In this document: in pieces, positions 1-8,468 of the stretch | How positions within the stretch are numbered: the first letter of the stretch is position 1 | Layout: every line of letters begins with the position of its first letter | DNA from: Alphaproteobacteria bacterium UBA3768 | Lineage (GTDB): Bacteria > Pseudomonadota > Alphaproteobacteria > CAAHEQ01 > UBA3637 | DNA: 64,000 nucleotides | Direction: 5' to 3' | Assembly: GCA_002372315.1 (NCBI GenBank) | Contig: DFFU01000027.1 | Location: forward strand, 1 to 64,000 | Notes under the pieces: generated by a model | Databases searched by the model: none | What the model saw: the letters and a program-made list of their open reading frames with translations, nothing else | Told to the model about the DNA's origin: nothing | Position numbers and translations under genes: made by a program

Positions 1-691
1 TTGTCATAGTAGTCCGACCAGTTGTATATGTACTACCTCTAGTACCTGGACTAACAGGACCACCGCTCATTCTGTAGGTCGTCATCGTATTAGTACTCCC
101 CCCGGTAACAGGACCACCGCTCATTCTGTAGGTCGTCATTGTATTAGTACTCCCCCCGGTAACAGGGCCACCACCTATTGTATAAGTTGTCATAGTAGAA
201 CCTGTCCTTCTTGTATTAATAGAATATGTACTCCAAGAATATGACACTCCAATAGAAGATGGAATATTGGGACCTGTATAAGTAGGATGCGTACTCCAAG
301 AATACGGCGTACTAATGGAAGATGGCGTACTGATGCTAGGATGCGTACTCCAAGAATACGGCGTACTGATGGAATATGGCGTACTGATGCTAGGATGCGT
401 ACTCCAAGAATACGGCGTACTGATGGAATATGGCGTACTGATGGAATATGGCGTACTGATGGAATACGGTGTACTAATGGAAAATGGCGTACTGATCAGA
501 GTAGTGAATGTTGTTTGTGGACCACAACACAGGCCTTCTGCACAGGAATGTACTTCTGTTGTCCCCGCTGGACAACACAAGGCCCATACATCCAACGCAA
601 AGTATGAAGATACCGCTAACGCCACAGTTCCCCAAATCAAAGCTGTTTTCATATCAGGAAGTTTCTCCCCTTTAAATTGATCCTGACCCAT
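1..691 (-). CDS. Secreted repeat-rich Ser/Thr/Pro/Tyr protein (partial, C-terminus beyond window)
   Basis: The minus-strand frame is open for 230 codons from the ATG at 689-691 to the window edge. The start is chosen because GGAGGT lies 5 bases upstream; a second in-frame ATG at 650-652 has a poorer site. Residues 1-13 are charged. A hydrophobic signal segment follows (about 14-35, ending DVWA), then a short Cys-rich stretch with two CC pairs (LCCPAG and GLCCGP). The rest is low complexity: a Ser-Ile-Ser-Thr-Pro-Tyr hexapeptide array organised in 18-residue units with SWSTHP, then 18-residue Gly/Thr units containing TNTMTTYRMSGG. No known domain is recognised. The composition suggests an extended surface stalk or adhesin-like protein (inference). 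It has its own promoter at 723-751. Confidence 0.8.
   Translation of the reverse strand, partial: MGQDQFKGEKLPDMKTALIWGTVALAVSSYFALDVWALCCPAGTTEVHSCAEGLCCGPQTTFTTLISTPFSISTPYSISTPYSISTPYSISTPYSWSTHPSISTPYSISTPYSWSTHPSISTPSSISTPYSWSTHPTYTGPNIPSSIGVSYSWSTYSINTRRTGSTMTTYTIGGGPVTGGSTNTMTTYRMSGGPVTGGSTNTMTTYRMSGGPVSPGTRGSTYTTGRTTMT
59..166. repeat. Two tandem 54-bp repeats in the secreted protein gene
   Basis: Units 59-112 and 113-166 differ at one base only. Each encodes 18 residues on the minus strand (PVTGG...YRMSGG). Degenerate copies lie on both sides. Confidence 0.9.
332..493. repeat. 54-bp and 18-bp tandem repeats in the secreted protein gene
   Basis: Units 332-385 and 386-439 are identical over 54 bp. 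Four 18-bp units follow the pattern GATGGAATATGGCGTACT at 422-493. On the minus strand they encode the STPYSI hexapeptide array. Length is a multiple of three throughout, so gain or loss of units keeps the frame. Confidence 0.9.
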
Positions 692-722
692 CAACTACCT
701 CCATTCAATTTCCTTGGAAAGG

Positions 723-751
723 AGTATACCCACATTTTCTTTTAAATGCAA
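723..751 (-). promoter_or_regulatory. Promoter of the repeat-rich secreted protein
   Basis: On the minus strand TTGCAT (746-751), 17-bp spacer, TATACT (723-728). The GGAGGT ribosome site at 697-702 lies just downstream. Confidence 0.7.
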
Positions 752-774
752 GTACTATTTCAAAAAAATATTTT

Positions 775-2721
775 TTAATTTTCATAGTAATATTTTCCAT
801 CTGCTTGTCGTTTAAAATTCTCTTGTCCCCACGCATCCCACAATATGATCAATTTTTCTTTATCAAATTTCAAAATTGAAGCGTAATCCTTTCGATTATC
901 TGGCAATACACGGTATAAGCGGTGAGAACTAATCTGAATCAAATCAGATGCCCATCCTGTGTGAACAACAGGGATTGTTTTTTGCTCAAAATTTTCGGGT
1001 TTATAATTCGAAAAAGTTGAATCATATTCCAAAATATTAACCCCATCCACCAACTGAATTTTATCCTTTATTTTCTTAACCTTCTTATCCACTGCAGACA
1101 CAGAATTGATTTTTTCCATCAACTGGCTATCTAAAACAAAGAAATAATCTTTGAAATCTGGGGCAATATACCCAGATAAAATCTGTTGACGAACTGTGTC
1201 AACCATCTCTGCTGCTTTTGGATTCGGTCTGTTCAAAAATCCATAATTGACATTTTTATGGTACTTGATAGCCCAACGCCAAGCCATTTCATAATCTTTG
1301 TAATCAAACACAAATACGTTTGGATACTTGTGTGCAAGTTCATCCCACAAGGGAGATTGCAGGAAAACAACACCTTCTGGTTTATTATTTTCTCTAAAGA
1401 AGGTTACTTTTGCCAAGTACAAAGGCGATAAATCCCAAATTTGAATTACCAAAAGCACCGGCAAAATATAAAATGCCTTTTGATTCAAAACTTTCCCTGC
1501 TGTTTTCACAAGGAAATAGACAAGTAAATACCAAATTGGCCAAAAGAATCGTCCAGAATATCTGAACGTATCACCTAGCCAAGTAATATATTTTCCTGGA
1601 TCATAATCAATCAGTGCAATTTTCATAAAGCGAATCTGAGGAGAAACAGCGAATAAAACCAATCCCAATAAACTCAAAGCAAGCAACCAATGTGCGCGCA
1701 AATTTTCTCGGCGAAACAAATCCTTAACATGGAAAAATAAGCCACAAAATAGGATAAATACCCCTAACCCGATGTAGTTATCTCCATCCCAATCTAATTC
1801 ACCCAAAGGAGATGGGCATTTAAAAAAACGTGGACTTCCCCACCTTGGACAAATTGGTGCAGACAAGTCCATGGCAAAATCGCGCCATCCACCTGAATCT
1901 AATTTTTGACCCGTCGCTAACATTCCCAACATATAAAACCAAAACAGTGAAACTAATGCCAAAAAGATACACCCTTTCAGAACAGTCTTAAACTGTATCT
2001 GTTTTTCCACATACCACTTGTTATAAATCAACAACATAAAGAAAACTGCTTGCATTGGTAAAAAATAAGGACAAGTCAAAAAGCCCAAAGAGAATAAAAG
2101 AGCCATATAAAACCATTCTTTTTTCCCCAGTCGATTATTCATCCACATTAAAATAGCAAACAGCAAAACAAAGTGCGGCATTAAATTAATATGAACAAAA
2201 ACACGATTTAACATAATTGGAGAAGACACAAAAAATAATGATCCGATAACCACAAGCCATTTATTTTTGAAAGCATGTCTGAAAATTAGTACAGATACGT
2301 AAGCTTGTAAAATATAAGATATCAATGTCCAAATACCAACAAATTGAGCCTCTGGTGATAAACCGAAAAATTTATATAGAACTTTAAAAATTAATGAAAG
2401 TAATGGTCCTCCATCCGTACCATGAACTGAAATACCATATGGATAAGCCAAGTTTTGGTGTGTAAAAAGTGGCCAACGCCATTCATCTAAACGATAAAGA
2501 ACACTGCCCATATAGCTGACAGAAAAATCGCCCGCTGTACTTGTATAATAAGTATTATTAAATAAAAGAATGTCGGTTCCAAACATTGCAAAAAAGGCCG
2601 CAACTGTGATAAGAACAGTAAATAATATGTCCCAATTGTGATATGCCCAAAATAGTATTTTATTGATCAATTTTAAAATATAATCTTGAGAAAGTTTTGT
2701 ATTGAACTGTTCCATTTTCAA
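775..2721 (-). CDS. Large polytopic membrane protein, GT-C / DUF6311-like
   Basis: A 648-residue protein with about ten or more hydrophobic segments between residues 25 and 430, then a soluble C-terminal domain of about 200 residues. After the first membrane segment lies a loop with GDFSVSYM and WRWPLFTHQNLAYPYG, which resembles the early periplasmic loop of DUF6311/GT-C-type glycosyl-transfer proteins (family assignment from memory, moderate). The start overlaps the stop of the upstream glycosyltransferase by 4 bases, so the two are translationally coupled. A likely role is transfer of a lipid-linked sugar, made by the upstream GT2, to a cell-surface acceptor outside the membrane (inference). 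No GtrA-like flippase gene is adjacent. Confidence 0.75.
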   Translation of the reverse strand: MKMEQFNTKLSQDYILKLINKILFWAYHNWDILFTVLITVAAFFAMFGTDILLFNNTYYTSTAGDFSVSYMGSVLYRLDEWRWPLFTHQNLAYPYGISVHGTDGGPLLSLIFKVLYKFFGLSPEAQFVGIWTLISYILQAYVSVLIFRHAFKNKWLVVIGSLFFVSSPIMLNRVFVHINLMPHFVLLFAILMWMNNRLGKKEWFYMALLFSLGFLTCPYFLPMQAVFFMLLIYNKWYVEKQIQFKTVLKGCIFLALVSLFWFYMLGMLATGQKLDSGGWRDFAMDLSAPICPRWGSPRFFKCPSPLGELDWDGDNYIGLGVFILFCGLFFHVKDLFRRENLRAHWLLALSLLGLVLFAVSPQIRFMKIALIDYDPGKYITWLGDTFRYSGRFFWPIWYLLVYFLVKTAGKVLNQKAFYILPVLLVIQIWDLSPLYLAKVTFFRENNKPEGVVFLQSPLWDELAHKYPNVFVFDYKDYEMAWRWAIKYHKNVNYGFLNRPNPKAAEMVDTVRQQILSGYIAPDFKDYFFVLDSQLMEKINSVSAVDKKVKKIKDKIQLVDGVNILEYDSTFSNYKPENFEQKTIPVVHTGWASDLIQISSHRLYRVLPDNRKDYASILKFDKEKLIILWDAWGQENFKRQADGKYYYEN

Positions 2722-3650
2722 TCCTCTTCTAAAGTACTTTCGCTTATTAAATAAAGCGGACGTTTTCTGACTGTTACAGAGATATTACCAATATATTCAC
2801 CCAAAATTCCAAGACTTAACATCTGAATCCCAGAAAATAACATCAAGATAGATAACATAATATCTGTTCCGCTAATATTAGCGTTATCCCCAAAATATAA
2901 TCCCAAAATTGTCAACAATGCTATCCCAGCCCCTACAATCATCAAAATACCCAAAAAAGTAATAAAATGTAATGGCTTTAAACTAAAACAAATCATAGCT
3001 GTTACCGCCAAAATGAGCATTTTTTTTAAGGTATAACGACTGGCACCACCATATTGGCGTTTTTGTTCATCATAATAAACAGGGCATTGTCGAAAACCAA
3101 GATAGCTTACAGCCCCCCTTAAAAAGGGACTTGCTTCAAAGGATTGATTAAGAGCATCCACCGCTTTACGACTCATTAACCTGAAATCAGTTCCCATATC
3201 TGATTTTGTTCCTATCAGCCACTTAAAAAAACAGTGAAATAAGTATGACGACAAGCGTTTAAAAAAACCTAGGTGAATAGATTTCTGACGGATTGCATAA
3301 ACAATGTCATAACCTTGATGCCATTTTGCCAACATCTTAGGGATTACAGAAATAGGATGCTGCATATCAGCATCCAAAGAAATAACACAAGCGCCACGTG
3401 CTTTTTCATAGCCCGCATAGAGAGCCGCCTGAGCCCCAAAATTTCGCGACAGTGAAATCAAATGGATTGACGGATTTTTATCATGAAACTCCATAACTAC
3501 CTCAGCTGTCCGATCGGAACTACCATCATTAATAACAATAATTTCATATTTACCCTCAGATTGCAACTGCGCAACTAATTGGGGGATAAACACAGACAAA
3601 CTCTCTTGTTCATTGTAAGCCGGAATAATGACAGAAATCATACTATCCAT
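2718..3650 (-). CDS. GT2 glycosyltransferase, polyprenyl-phosphate sugar transferase type (GtrB/DPM1-like)
   Basis: 310 residues. The N-terminal GT-A domain shows VIIPAYNEQESL (about 7-18), INDGSSDRTAE (about 40-50), LSRNFGAQAAL and the metal-binding DADMQHP (about 95), followed by YGGASRY. Two C-terminal membrane segments (about 220-290) are typical of enzymes that load a sugar from a nucleotide donor onto undecaprenyl phosphate at the inner membrane face. It is first in a two-gene operon with the coupled large membrane protein. AGGAG lies 10 bases before the ATG. The sugar cannot be told from sequence. Confidence 0.88.
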   Translation of the reverse strand: MDSMISVIIPAYNEQESLSVFIPQLVAQLQSEGKYEIIVINDGSSDRTAEVVMEFHDKNPSIHLISLSRNFGAQAALYAGYEKARGACVISLDADMQHPISVIPKMLAKWHQGYDIVYAIRQKSIHLGFFKRLSSYLFHCFFKWLIGTKSDMGTDFRLMSRKAVDALNQSFEASPFLRGAVSYLGFRQCPVYYDEQKRQYGGASRYTLKKMLILAVTAMICFSLKPLHFITFLGILMIVGAGIALLTILGLYFGDNANISGTDIMLSILMLFSGIQMLSLGILGEYIGNISVTVRKRPLYLISESTLEED

Positions 3651-3686
3651 TTATCATTTTCTCCTGTTATCTTCTGTGATTTTTGT

Positions 3687-3715
3687 ATGCTAAATCATTA
3701 TGCAAAAGATGTCAA
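3687..3715 (-). promoter_or_regulatory. Promoter of the GT2 / membrane-protein operon
   Basis: On the minus strand TTGACA (3710-3715), 17-bp spacer, TAGCAT (3687-3692), about 36 bases upstream of the GT2 start. Confidence 0.7.
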
Positions 3716-4054
3716 GAAAAAATTCACCAGATATTCATATTTTACACAGTTATATCCTAGATTTTGAATTACCAAGAAAAAGAAATATTTTTTCGGTAAA
3801 CATTGTCTTATTTCACAAAAATAGAGTTGTTTTTAGTCATTTTTAAAAATCGCTTGACAAGACAAGTAAAATAAATTAGCATCACCTCCTGAAAAAAAAG
3901 TAGCACACCGAAGAAATTACCTTAAAATTTGTTCCAAAATTTTTCAATATTTTGAGTTGGTCGTTTTTCGGTTTTGCTTGCTAGGGTTCAGTAAAAATAA
4001 AATGACGCAGAATACTCTTTTAATCAAACCAGCCTTTCATTTTAAGGAGAACGA
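3716..4054. other. AT-rich divergent intergenic region with candidate promoters
   Basis: No gene is supported here. The plus strand holds TTGACA (3854-3859), 17-bp spacer, TAGCAT (3877-3882), and a weaker TTGCTT (3974-3979), 18-bp spacer, TAAAAT (3998-4003), either of which could drive the MBL-fold gene. If the first is used the 5' leader would be about 165 bases. I saw no strong hairpin in it. Confidence 0.5.
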
Positions 4055-4669
4055 ATGATTATTCAAAAATTTATAAAAGGCCCTTTGGGAAATAATAACT
4101 ATGTTGTCATAGATGAAGAATCTCATGAAGCCATCATTATTGATTGCACTCAAAATCCACAAGACATGTTAGACTTTATCAATTCCAAGAGTGCCAAATT
4201 AAAGTATATTTTATTGACACATGGACACTTTGATCATATCTTAGGTTTAAATGAACTATCAGATGATATTATTCAAAAAGCGTATGTACATGAGAATGAT
4301 AAATTTTTGTTAGATAATATCAATGAATTTATGGATTTTATTCATTTTCCACACGTTATTGCCCCCAAAATCAATCATTTTTTTAATGAAAAAACACCTC
4401 TATTTTTAGGCAAAAATCCCATTCAAATCATTTCAACACCTGGTCATACACCAGGGTGTGTCTGTTTTTTAATAGATGATAATTTATTTTCAGGAGATAC
4501 CCTTTTTTATCATAGTCGCGGACGAACAGATATGCCCAAAAGCAGTGAAAAAGAATTACTCAATAGCCTTAAAAAACTTTTCAGTATGCTACCTGAAGGC
4601 ACTTATGTTTTTCCTGGTCATGGCCAAAAAACAACCATTGCCCAAGAAAAAATTCTTTATCATTTTTAA
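4055..4669 (+). CDS. MBL-fold metallo-hydrolase (glyoxalase II-like)
   Basis: 204 residues with the full metallo-beta-lactamase-fold ligand set: His56-x-His58-x-Asp60-His61 in THGHFDH, His131 in STPGHTPG, Asp148 in FSGDTLF and His189 in FPGHG. This length without an extra substrate domain fits the small YcbL/glyoxalase II-like thioester hydrolase group. It is expected to be cytoplasmic because no signal sequence is present. AAGGAG lies 4 bases before the ATG. The substrate is not determined by these motifs; hydroxyacylglutathione hydrolysis is one possibility. Confidence 0.9.
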   Translation: MIIQKFIKGPLGNNNYVVIDEESHEAIIIDCTQNPQDMLDFINSKSAKLKYILLTHGHFDHILGLNELSDDIIQKAYVHENDKFLLDNINEFMDFIHFPHVIAPKINHFFNEKTPLFLGKNPIQIISTPGHTPGCVCFLIDDNLFSGDTLFYHSRGRTDMPKSSEKELLNSLKKLFSMLPEGTYVFPGHGQKTTIAQEKILYHF

Positions 4670-4676
4670 AAAATAC

Positions 4677-4705
4677 TTGACTATCTTTTTTAATTAAAGT
4701 AATCT
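4677..4705 (+). promoter_or_regulatory. Promoter upstream of the 126-aa hypothetical
   Basis: TTGACT (4677-4682), 17-bp spacer, TAATCT (4700-4705), 20 bases before the gene. Confidence 0.55.
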
Positions 4706-4724
4706 TGAAGAAAAGGGGGAGAGA

Positions 4725-5105
4725 ATGTCATCCAAAGAGTTATTGTTTCAGCTCTACAAAAAGTTTTATGAGCAGCGTACAGTGTTAGCAGGAACTCCTA
4801 CTTTGACAATTGATATTACCAGTCGTTCCCCTGAATCCTTTGATGAAAACAAAGCCAATCAAGAGCTAACGGATTTAGTTTCCTATATGCTCGCATCAAA
4901 GGATATACGCAAATTGCCATGGAATGATGCTCTTAATTTAGTTGAAAAATACTATTCTACACAACCCCAATGGCAAAAATTATTGTTGGATTACTTTTTT
5001 TATGCATTAGAAAAAGAAAAAGAAAGTATCACCAAACAGCAAATGAATTTTTTTCAAGATGTTTTAAGGCAAATTGAAACGGATGAGGGAAATAAAGCAA
5101 AATAG
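4725..5105 (+). CDS. Hypothetical protein, 126 aa
   Basis: I do not recognise this family. It is soluble and largely helical, rich in Lys, Glu, Leu and aromatic residues, with no signal peptide or membrane segment. AAGGGGGAGAG precedes the ATG and a candidate promoter lies just upstream, which supports a real gene. It lies in the same direction as the MBL-fold gene (55-base gap) and the secreted Cys-rich gene (58-base gap), but each has its own promoter-like sequence. Confidence 0.7.
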   Translation: MSSKELLFQLYKKFYEQRTVLAGTPTLTIDITSRSPESFDENKANQELTDLVSYMLASKDIRKLPWNDALNLVEKYYSTQPQWQKLLLDYFFYALEKEKESITKQQMNFFQDVLRQIETDEGNKAK

Positions 5106-5112
5106 TTTTTTC

Positions 5113-5141
5113 TTGATTTATGAAACAAAAAGGACTATTAC
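5113..5141 (+). promoter_or_regulatory. Promoter upstream of the Cys-rich secreted protein
   Basis: TTGATT (5113-5118), 17-bp spacer, TATTAC (5136-5141). Confidence 0.5.
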
Positions 5142-5163
5142 TTAAGGTAACTAGGAGTTTTTG

Positions 5164-6162
5164 ATGTGTAAAGGCATATTTAATTTAAAAAGAGGATTCC
5201 ATTGGAATCTATTGAGATATTGTTTGTTATCAATATTGGTATTTTGTGCTGATTTTTCCTATGCTGGTGGCAGTATTTTTGGAGGTGGAAAGCATAAGCA
5301 AGCCAACCCCTATGGTGTTTATTCCATCGGCATCCACATATGTTCATCCCTAGAATGTCCACCTATACGCATTGTAGAAGGGCTTTGTACAGGCGAACAT
5401 ATGGAAAAACGTTGGGGTGTGTGCATTTGTGATGAAGGATTTATTGCAAAGGGAAGTGAGTGTGTCATCAATGATAAGCAATCCATTGATGGATGGATAA
5501 AAAATGAAAACGATAATTGTGAATCAGGCAGCCACTCTGGTGTATGCACAGTGTGTCTGTCTGTTGAAAACACAGTTTCAAGTGAAGGAGTTAATGAATT
5601 TTGGGCTGACTCTAATGCTCTTTGCAAGGCTAATGAAATGTGTGGGGAAGGTGTATGTCACCCTTTAAAAGGAAGTGGCTGCGTCAAAAACAGCGATTGC
5701 ATCAACAAAAAAACAATCTCTGGTGACGAATGTAAAGACAATAGATGCTATTGTAACTATGGGAATAGTTACAAAGAAATAACCCCTCCAACAGAGACAG
5801 GAACATGTGCTTTAAATAATAAGCATATTGAATTTTTTTATGGTGATGATCATGTTCGTCGAATTGCTGTTCAAACTGATCAAGATTTATGGAGTAGTAA
5901 GAATTATTGTGAATCACTTAAAATGCGTTTAATGACGTGGAATGAATTAAATTGCACTCTCAACGAAAAAGCAAAAACAGTTGTTTTAAATTATCAAAAC
6001 GGCACACACTTAAAAGATGCATTTAACACAATATATAGCGAATCTACATCTGGTTTCTTCCGTGTGATGGGATACACAACAGAATATGCTTTAGTACGTA
6101 TAGGCCCAACAATTATGGATATATATTCAGAATCATCCATTCCCTATTTCTTTTGCCGATAA
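5164..6162 (+). CDS. Secreted Cys-rich protein with a lectin-like C-terminal domain
   Basis: 332 residues from the ATG at 5164, preceded by AGGAG at 6 bases; the TTG just before it is less likely. Residues 1-35 form a signal sequence (basic, then a hydrophobic run ending FSYAGG). The middle (about 55-215) holds some 20 cysteines in short EGF-like spacings (GVCICDEGFIAKGSECV, CVKNSDCINKK, RCYCNYGN). The last 115 residues carry a Trp-x5-Cys-x4-MRL-type pattern (LWSSKNYCESLKMRLMTWNEL) and end in a Cys. The same pattern occurs in the C-terminus of the prepilin-like protein at 35015-36253, and resembles the start of a C-type lectin fold. It is probably exported and disulfide-bonded, acting at the surface. 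Ligand unknown. Confidence 0.75.
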   Translation: MCKGIFNLKRGFHWNLLRYCLLSILVFCADFSYAGGSIFGGGKHKQANPYGVYSIGIHICSSLECPPIRIVEGLCTGEHMEKRWGVCICDEGFIAKGSECVINDKQSIDGWIKNENDNCESGSHSGVCTVCLSVENTVSSEGVNEFWADSNALCKANEMCGEGVCHPLKGSGCVKNSDCINKKTISGDECKDNRCYCNYGNSYKEITPPTETGTCALNNKHIEFFYGDDHVRRIAVQTDQDLWSSKNYCESLKMRLMTWNELNCTLNEKAKTVVLNYQNGTHLKDAFNTIYSESTSGFFRVMGYTTEYALVRIGPTIMDIYSESSIPYFFCR

Positions 6163-6164
6163 AC

Positions 6165-8012
6165 TTATTTGCTTTTTAAATATCCAATAACGGCGGTGAC
6201 AGAAGCGGGCGTGATGCCGCGCATACGACTCATTGCACCAATGGTAGCTGGGCGCGTTTGTTGCAGTCGTTCCACAATTTCATTGGACAATCCCCCTACT
6301 CGTGCGTAATCAAAATCTTCAGGAATTTGCAGTGCTTCCTCTTTCTTAAAGGCGGCAATATCTTGCGCTTGACGGGCAAGATACCCCTGATAAATGCCCT
6401 CAATTTCCAATTGTTCAGCTATATCGGATGAGATTTTTTCAAGTTCGGGGAATACGTGCACAACATCTGCCCACTTCACATTGGGATAAGCCAGCAAGTC
6501 CAAAGGTTTGCGATTATGTCCATCCACATTGACTTGAAAGCCTAACTCCTTTAATTGCTTTGGTGTTTTATGCAGGTTTTTGACAAAAGCGCGAGCCTTT
6601 TCCAGTGCCCGTTTTTTGGTGTGGAAAACTTTTGCACGTTCTGCCCCTACACAACCAATCTTTATTCCAATCTCTGTTAGGCGTAAATCCGCATTATCCG
6701 CCCGCATGGTCAGGCGATATTCAGCGCGCGAGGTAAAAAGACGGTAGGGCTCATCCACACCCAAAGTTGTTATGTCATCGATCATCACACCTAAATAACT
6801 GTCTGCACGATCCATGATAAGCTTTTTGCGCTTGCCGATAGCTTTCAGGCCTGCATTCACACCGGCTAAGAGCCCTTGCCCTGCGGCTTCTTCATAACCC
6901 GTTGTGCCATTGATTTGACCTGCTAAAAATAGATTTGGTACTTTTTTTGTTTCCAGCGTCAATTTCAATTCTCTGGGATCTACATAGTCATATTCAATAG
7001 CGTAGGCATATCGCAGGATTTTGACTTTTTCTAGCCCTGGAATAGAATGGATAAAGGCATCTTGAACATCCTTCGGAACACTGGTTGAAATACCGTTAGG
7101 GTAAATGCTGTTTCCATCACGCGTTTCTGGTTCCAAAAAAATATGATGGCTATCTCGCCCCTTAAAACGCACCAATTTTGTTTCAATACTTGGGCAATAA
7201 CGGGGGCCAACTGATTGAATTTGTCCATCAAAAAGTGGTGCCCGATCCAAGTTATCCAAAATAATTTTATGCGTTTCGGGGGTCGTATGTGTAATCCAGC
7301 AAGGGATTTGTTCGGGATTGAAATCCTGCGTCATAAAGGAAAAAGGTTTAGGTGGATTATCACCATCTTGTCTCTGGCACTTTGACCAATCAATCGTATT
7401 TTTATCCAGGCGAGCTGGAGTACCCGTTTTGAGACGTCCCATGGTGAGGCCGACTTTCTTAAGGGCAGGTGTAATACCATAACAGGCAGGTTCACCAAAA
7501 CGACCACCTTTTGTTTGCTCCCTTCCAATGTGCATGACGCCGTTGAGGAAGGTGCCTGTTGTTAAGACAACACATTTGGCATGAATATTTTTTCCATCCA
7601 CCACAACGCCCGAGATTTTTTCGTTTTCAAAAATAAGGTCTTCAGCAGAGCCTTCCATTAGTGTCAGGTTGGGGTAATGAGCCAATTCTTTCTGCATATA
7701 CTTCATGTAAAGAGTTTTATCGGCTTGAGCGCGGGGACCTTGGACAGCAGGGCCTTTACTGGCGTTCAGCATACGAAATTGAAGACCTGCTTTATCTATG
7801 ATACGCCCCATCACGCCATCTAGCGCATCAATTTCACGCACAAGGGTGCCTTTGCCGAGGCCACCTATTGCAGGATTACAGGACATATCACCGATGGTTT
7901 TGATGTGATGGGTCACGAGCAAAGTTTTCGCGCCCACACGCGCGGAGGCCGTCGCTGCCTCACACCCAGCATGTCCGCCACCCACAACGATAACGTCATA
8001 CCCCTTTTGCAT
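6165..8012 (-). CDS. mnmG: tRNA uridine-5-carboxymethylaminomethyl synthase subunit MnmG (GidA)
   Basis: 615 residues, the usual length. The N-terminal FAD site is VVGGGHAGCEAA (about 9-20), followed by the family signatures SCNPAIGGLGKG and KGPAVQGPRAQADK. The C-terminal helical domain ends near RGITPASVTAVIGYLK, the MnmE-interacting region. With MnmE it installs the cmnm5 group on U34 of tRNAs using glycine and methylene-THF. It is last in the run yidC-engB-mnmE-hypothetical-mnmG; the small hypothetical ends one base upstream. GGAG is 11 bases before the ATG, a somewhat long spacing. Confidence 0.97.
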   Translation of the reverse strand: MQKGYDVIVVGGGHAGCEAATASARVGAKTLLVTHHIKTIGDMSCNPAIGGLGKGTLVREIDALDGVMGRIIDKAGLQFRMLNASKGPAVQGPRAQADKTLYMKYMQKELAHYPNLTLMEGSAEDLIFENEKISGVVVDGKNIHAKCVVLTTGTFLNGVMHIGREQTKGGRFGEPACYGITPALKKVGLTMGRLKTGTPARLDKNTIDWSKCQRQDGDNPPKPFSFMTQDFNPEQIPCWITHTTPETHKIILDNLDRAPLFDGQIQSVGPRYCPSIETKLVRFKGRDSHHIFLEPETRDGNSIYPNGISTSVPKDVQDAFIHSIPGLEKVKILRYAYAIEYDYVDPRELKLTLETKKVPNLFLAGQINGTTGYEEAAGQGLLAGVNAGLKAIGKRKKLIMDRADSYLGVMIDDITTLGVDEPYRLFTSRAEYRLTMRADNADLRLTEIGIKIGCVGAERAKVFHTKKRALEKARAFVKNLHKTPKQLKELGFQVNVDGHNRKPLDLLAYPNVKWADVVHVFPELEKISSDIAEQLEIEGIYQGYLARQAQDIAAFKKEEALQIPEDFDYARVGGLSNEIVERLQQTRPATIGAMSRMRGITPASVTAVIGYLKSK

Positions 8013-8013
8013 C

Positions 8014-8415
8014 TTATGCTAAACTCCGTTCTTGTTGTTTTAAAAGGGATATTTCTTGTTTTAACTTTTTTTCATGCTTTGTCAATACCGAATGTGCTAC
8101 TACGTCTGTGACTGCTGTAGATATGCCTGTCCAAAAAGCAACCTCCCCAATTTTTGATTTAGGAGAATAACAAAAAACACCCAAAGCTGCCATATAAAGC
8201 AATAATGATGCACAAGAACTTTTAAATTGGAGATTATGATTTTTTATTAACTTTTGATTGACAGAAATTTGTTGTTGATAATTATCCCGTTGCTTTTCCA
8301 ATTTCTGTCTTTTTTGTTCTATTTGATTCAAAGAGATAAAACCACCCTCTGGAGTTTGAATAAAAATATCAATTTGTGGTGTTTTCTTTTCTTGTTTTGT
8401 GGGTAAATAGTACAT
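8014..8415 (-). CDS. Hypothetical protein with coiled coils and a central hydrophobic region, 133 aa
   Basis: The start is set at the ATG of 8413-8415 because AAAGG lies 7 bases upstream; a longer frame to 8451 lacks such a site. Residues about 30-60 form a Gln/Lys/Glu-rich coiled coil. About 65-105 is hydrophobic (two short segments around LLLYMAALGVFCY and VAFWTGISTAVTDVVAH), and 110-132 is again helical and charged. It looks like a small hairpin membrane protein with cytoplasmic helices. It sits between mnmE and mnmG, where no conserved gene is expected. No family recognised. Confidence 0.65.
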   Translation of the reverse strand: MYYLPTKQEKKTPQIDIFIQTPEGGFISLNQIEQKRQKLEKQRDNYQQQISVNQKLIKNHNLQFKSSCASLLLYMAALGVFCYSPKSKIGEVAFWTGISTAVTDVVAHSVLTKHEKKLKQEISLLKQQERSLA

Positions 8416-8468
8416 GATTATTCCTTTCCTTAAAGAATTATTATACACCATTTACCCAAATAAATCAA

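Noticed and set aside
287..680. Two overlapping plus-strand open frames across the repeat region
   Set aside because: They are the reverse reading of the in-frame repeats of the minus-strand secreted protein. They have no suitable ribosome site, and the minus frame has a promoter, Shine-Dalgarno sequence and signal segment.
3817..3895. A minus-strand AGGAGGTGATG followed by a 20-codon frame, and the resemblance of ATCACCTCCT to the end of 16S rRNA
   Set aside because: The spacing of AGGAGG to the ATG is only two bases and the frame is short. The 16S-like match is 10 bases with no other rRNA sequence nearby, so it is probably chance.
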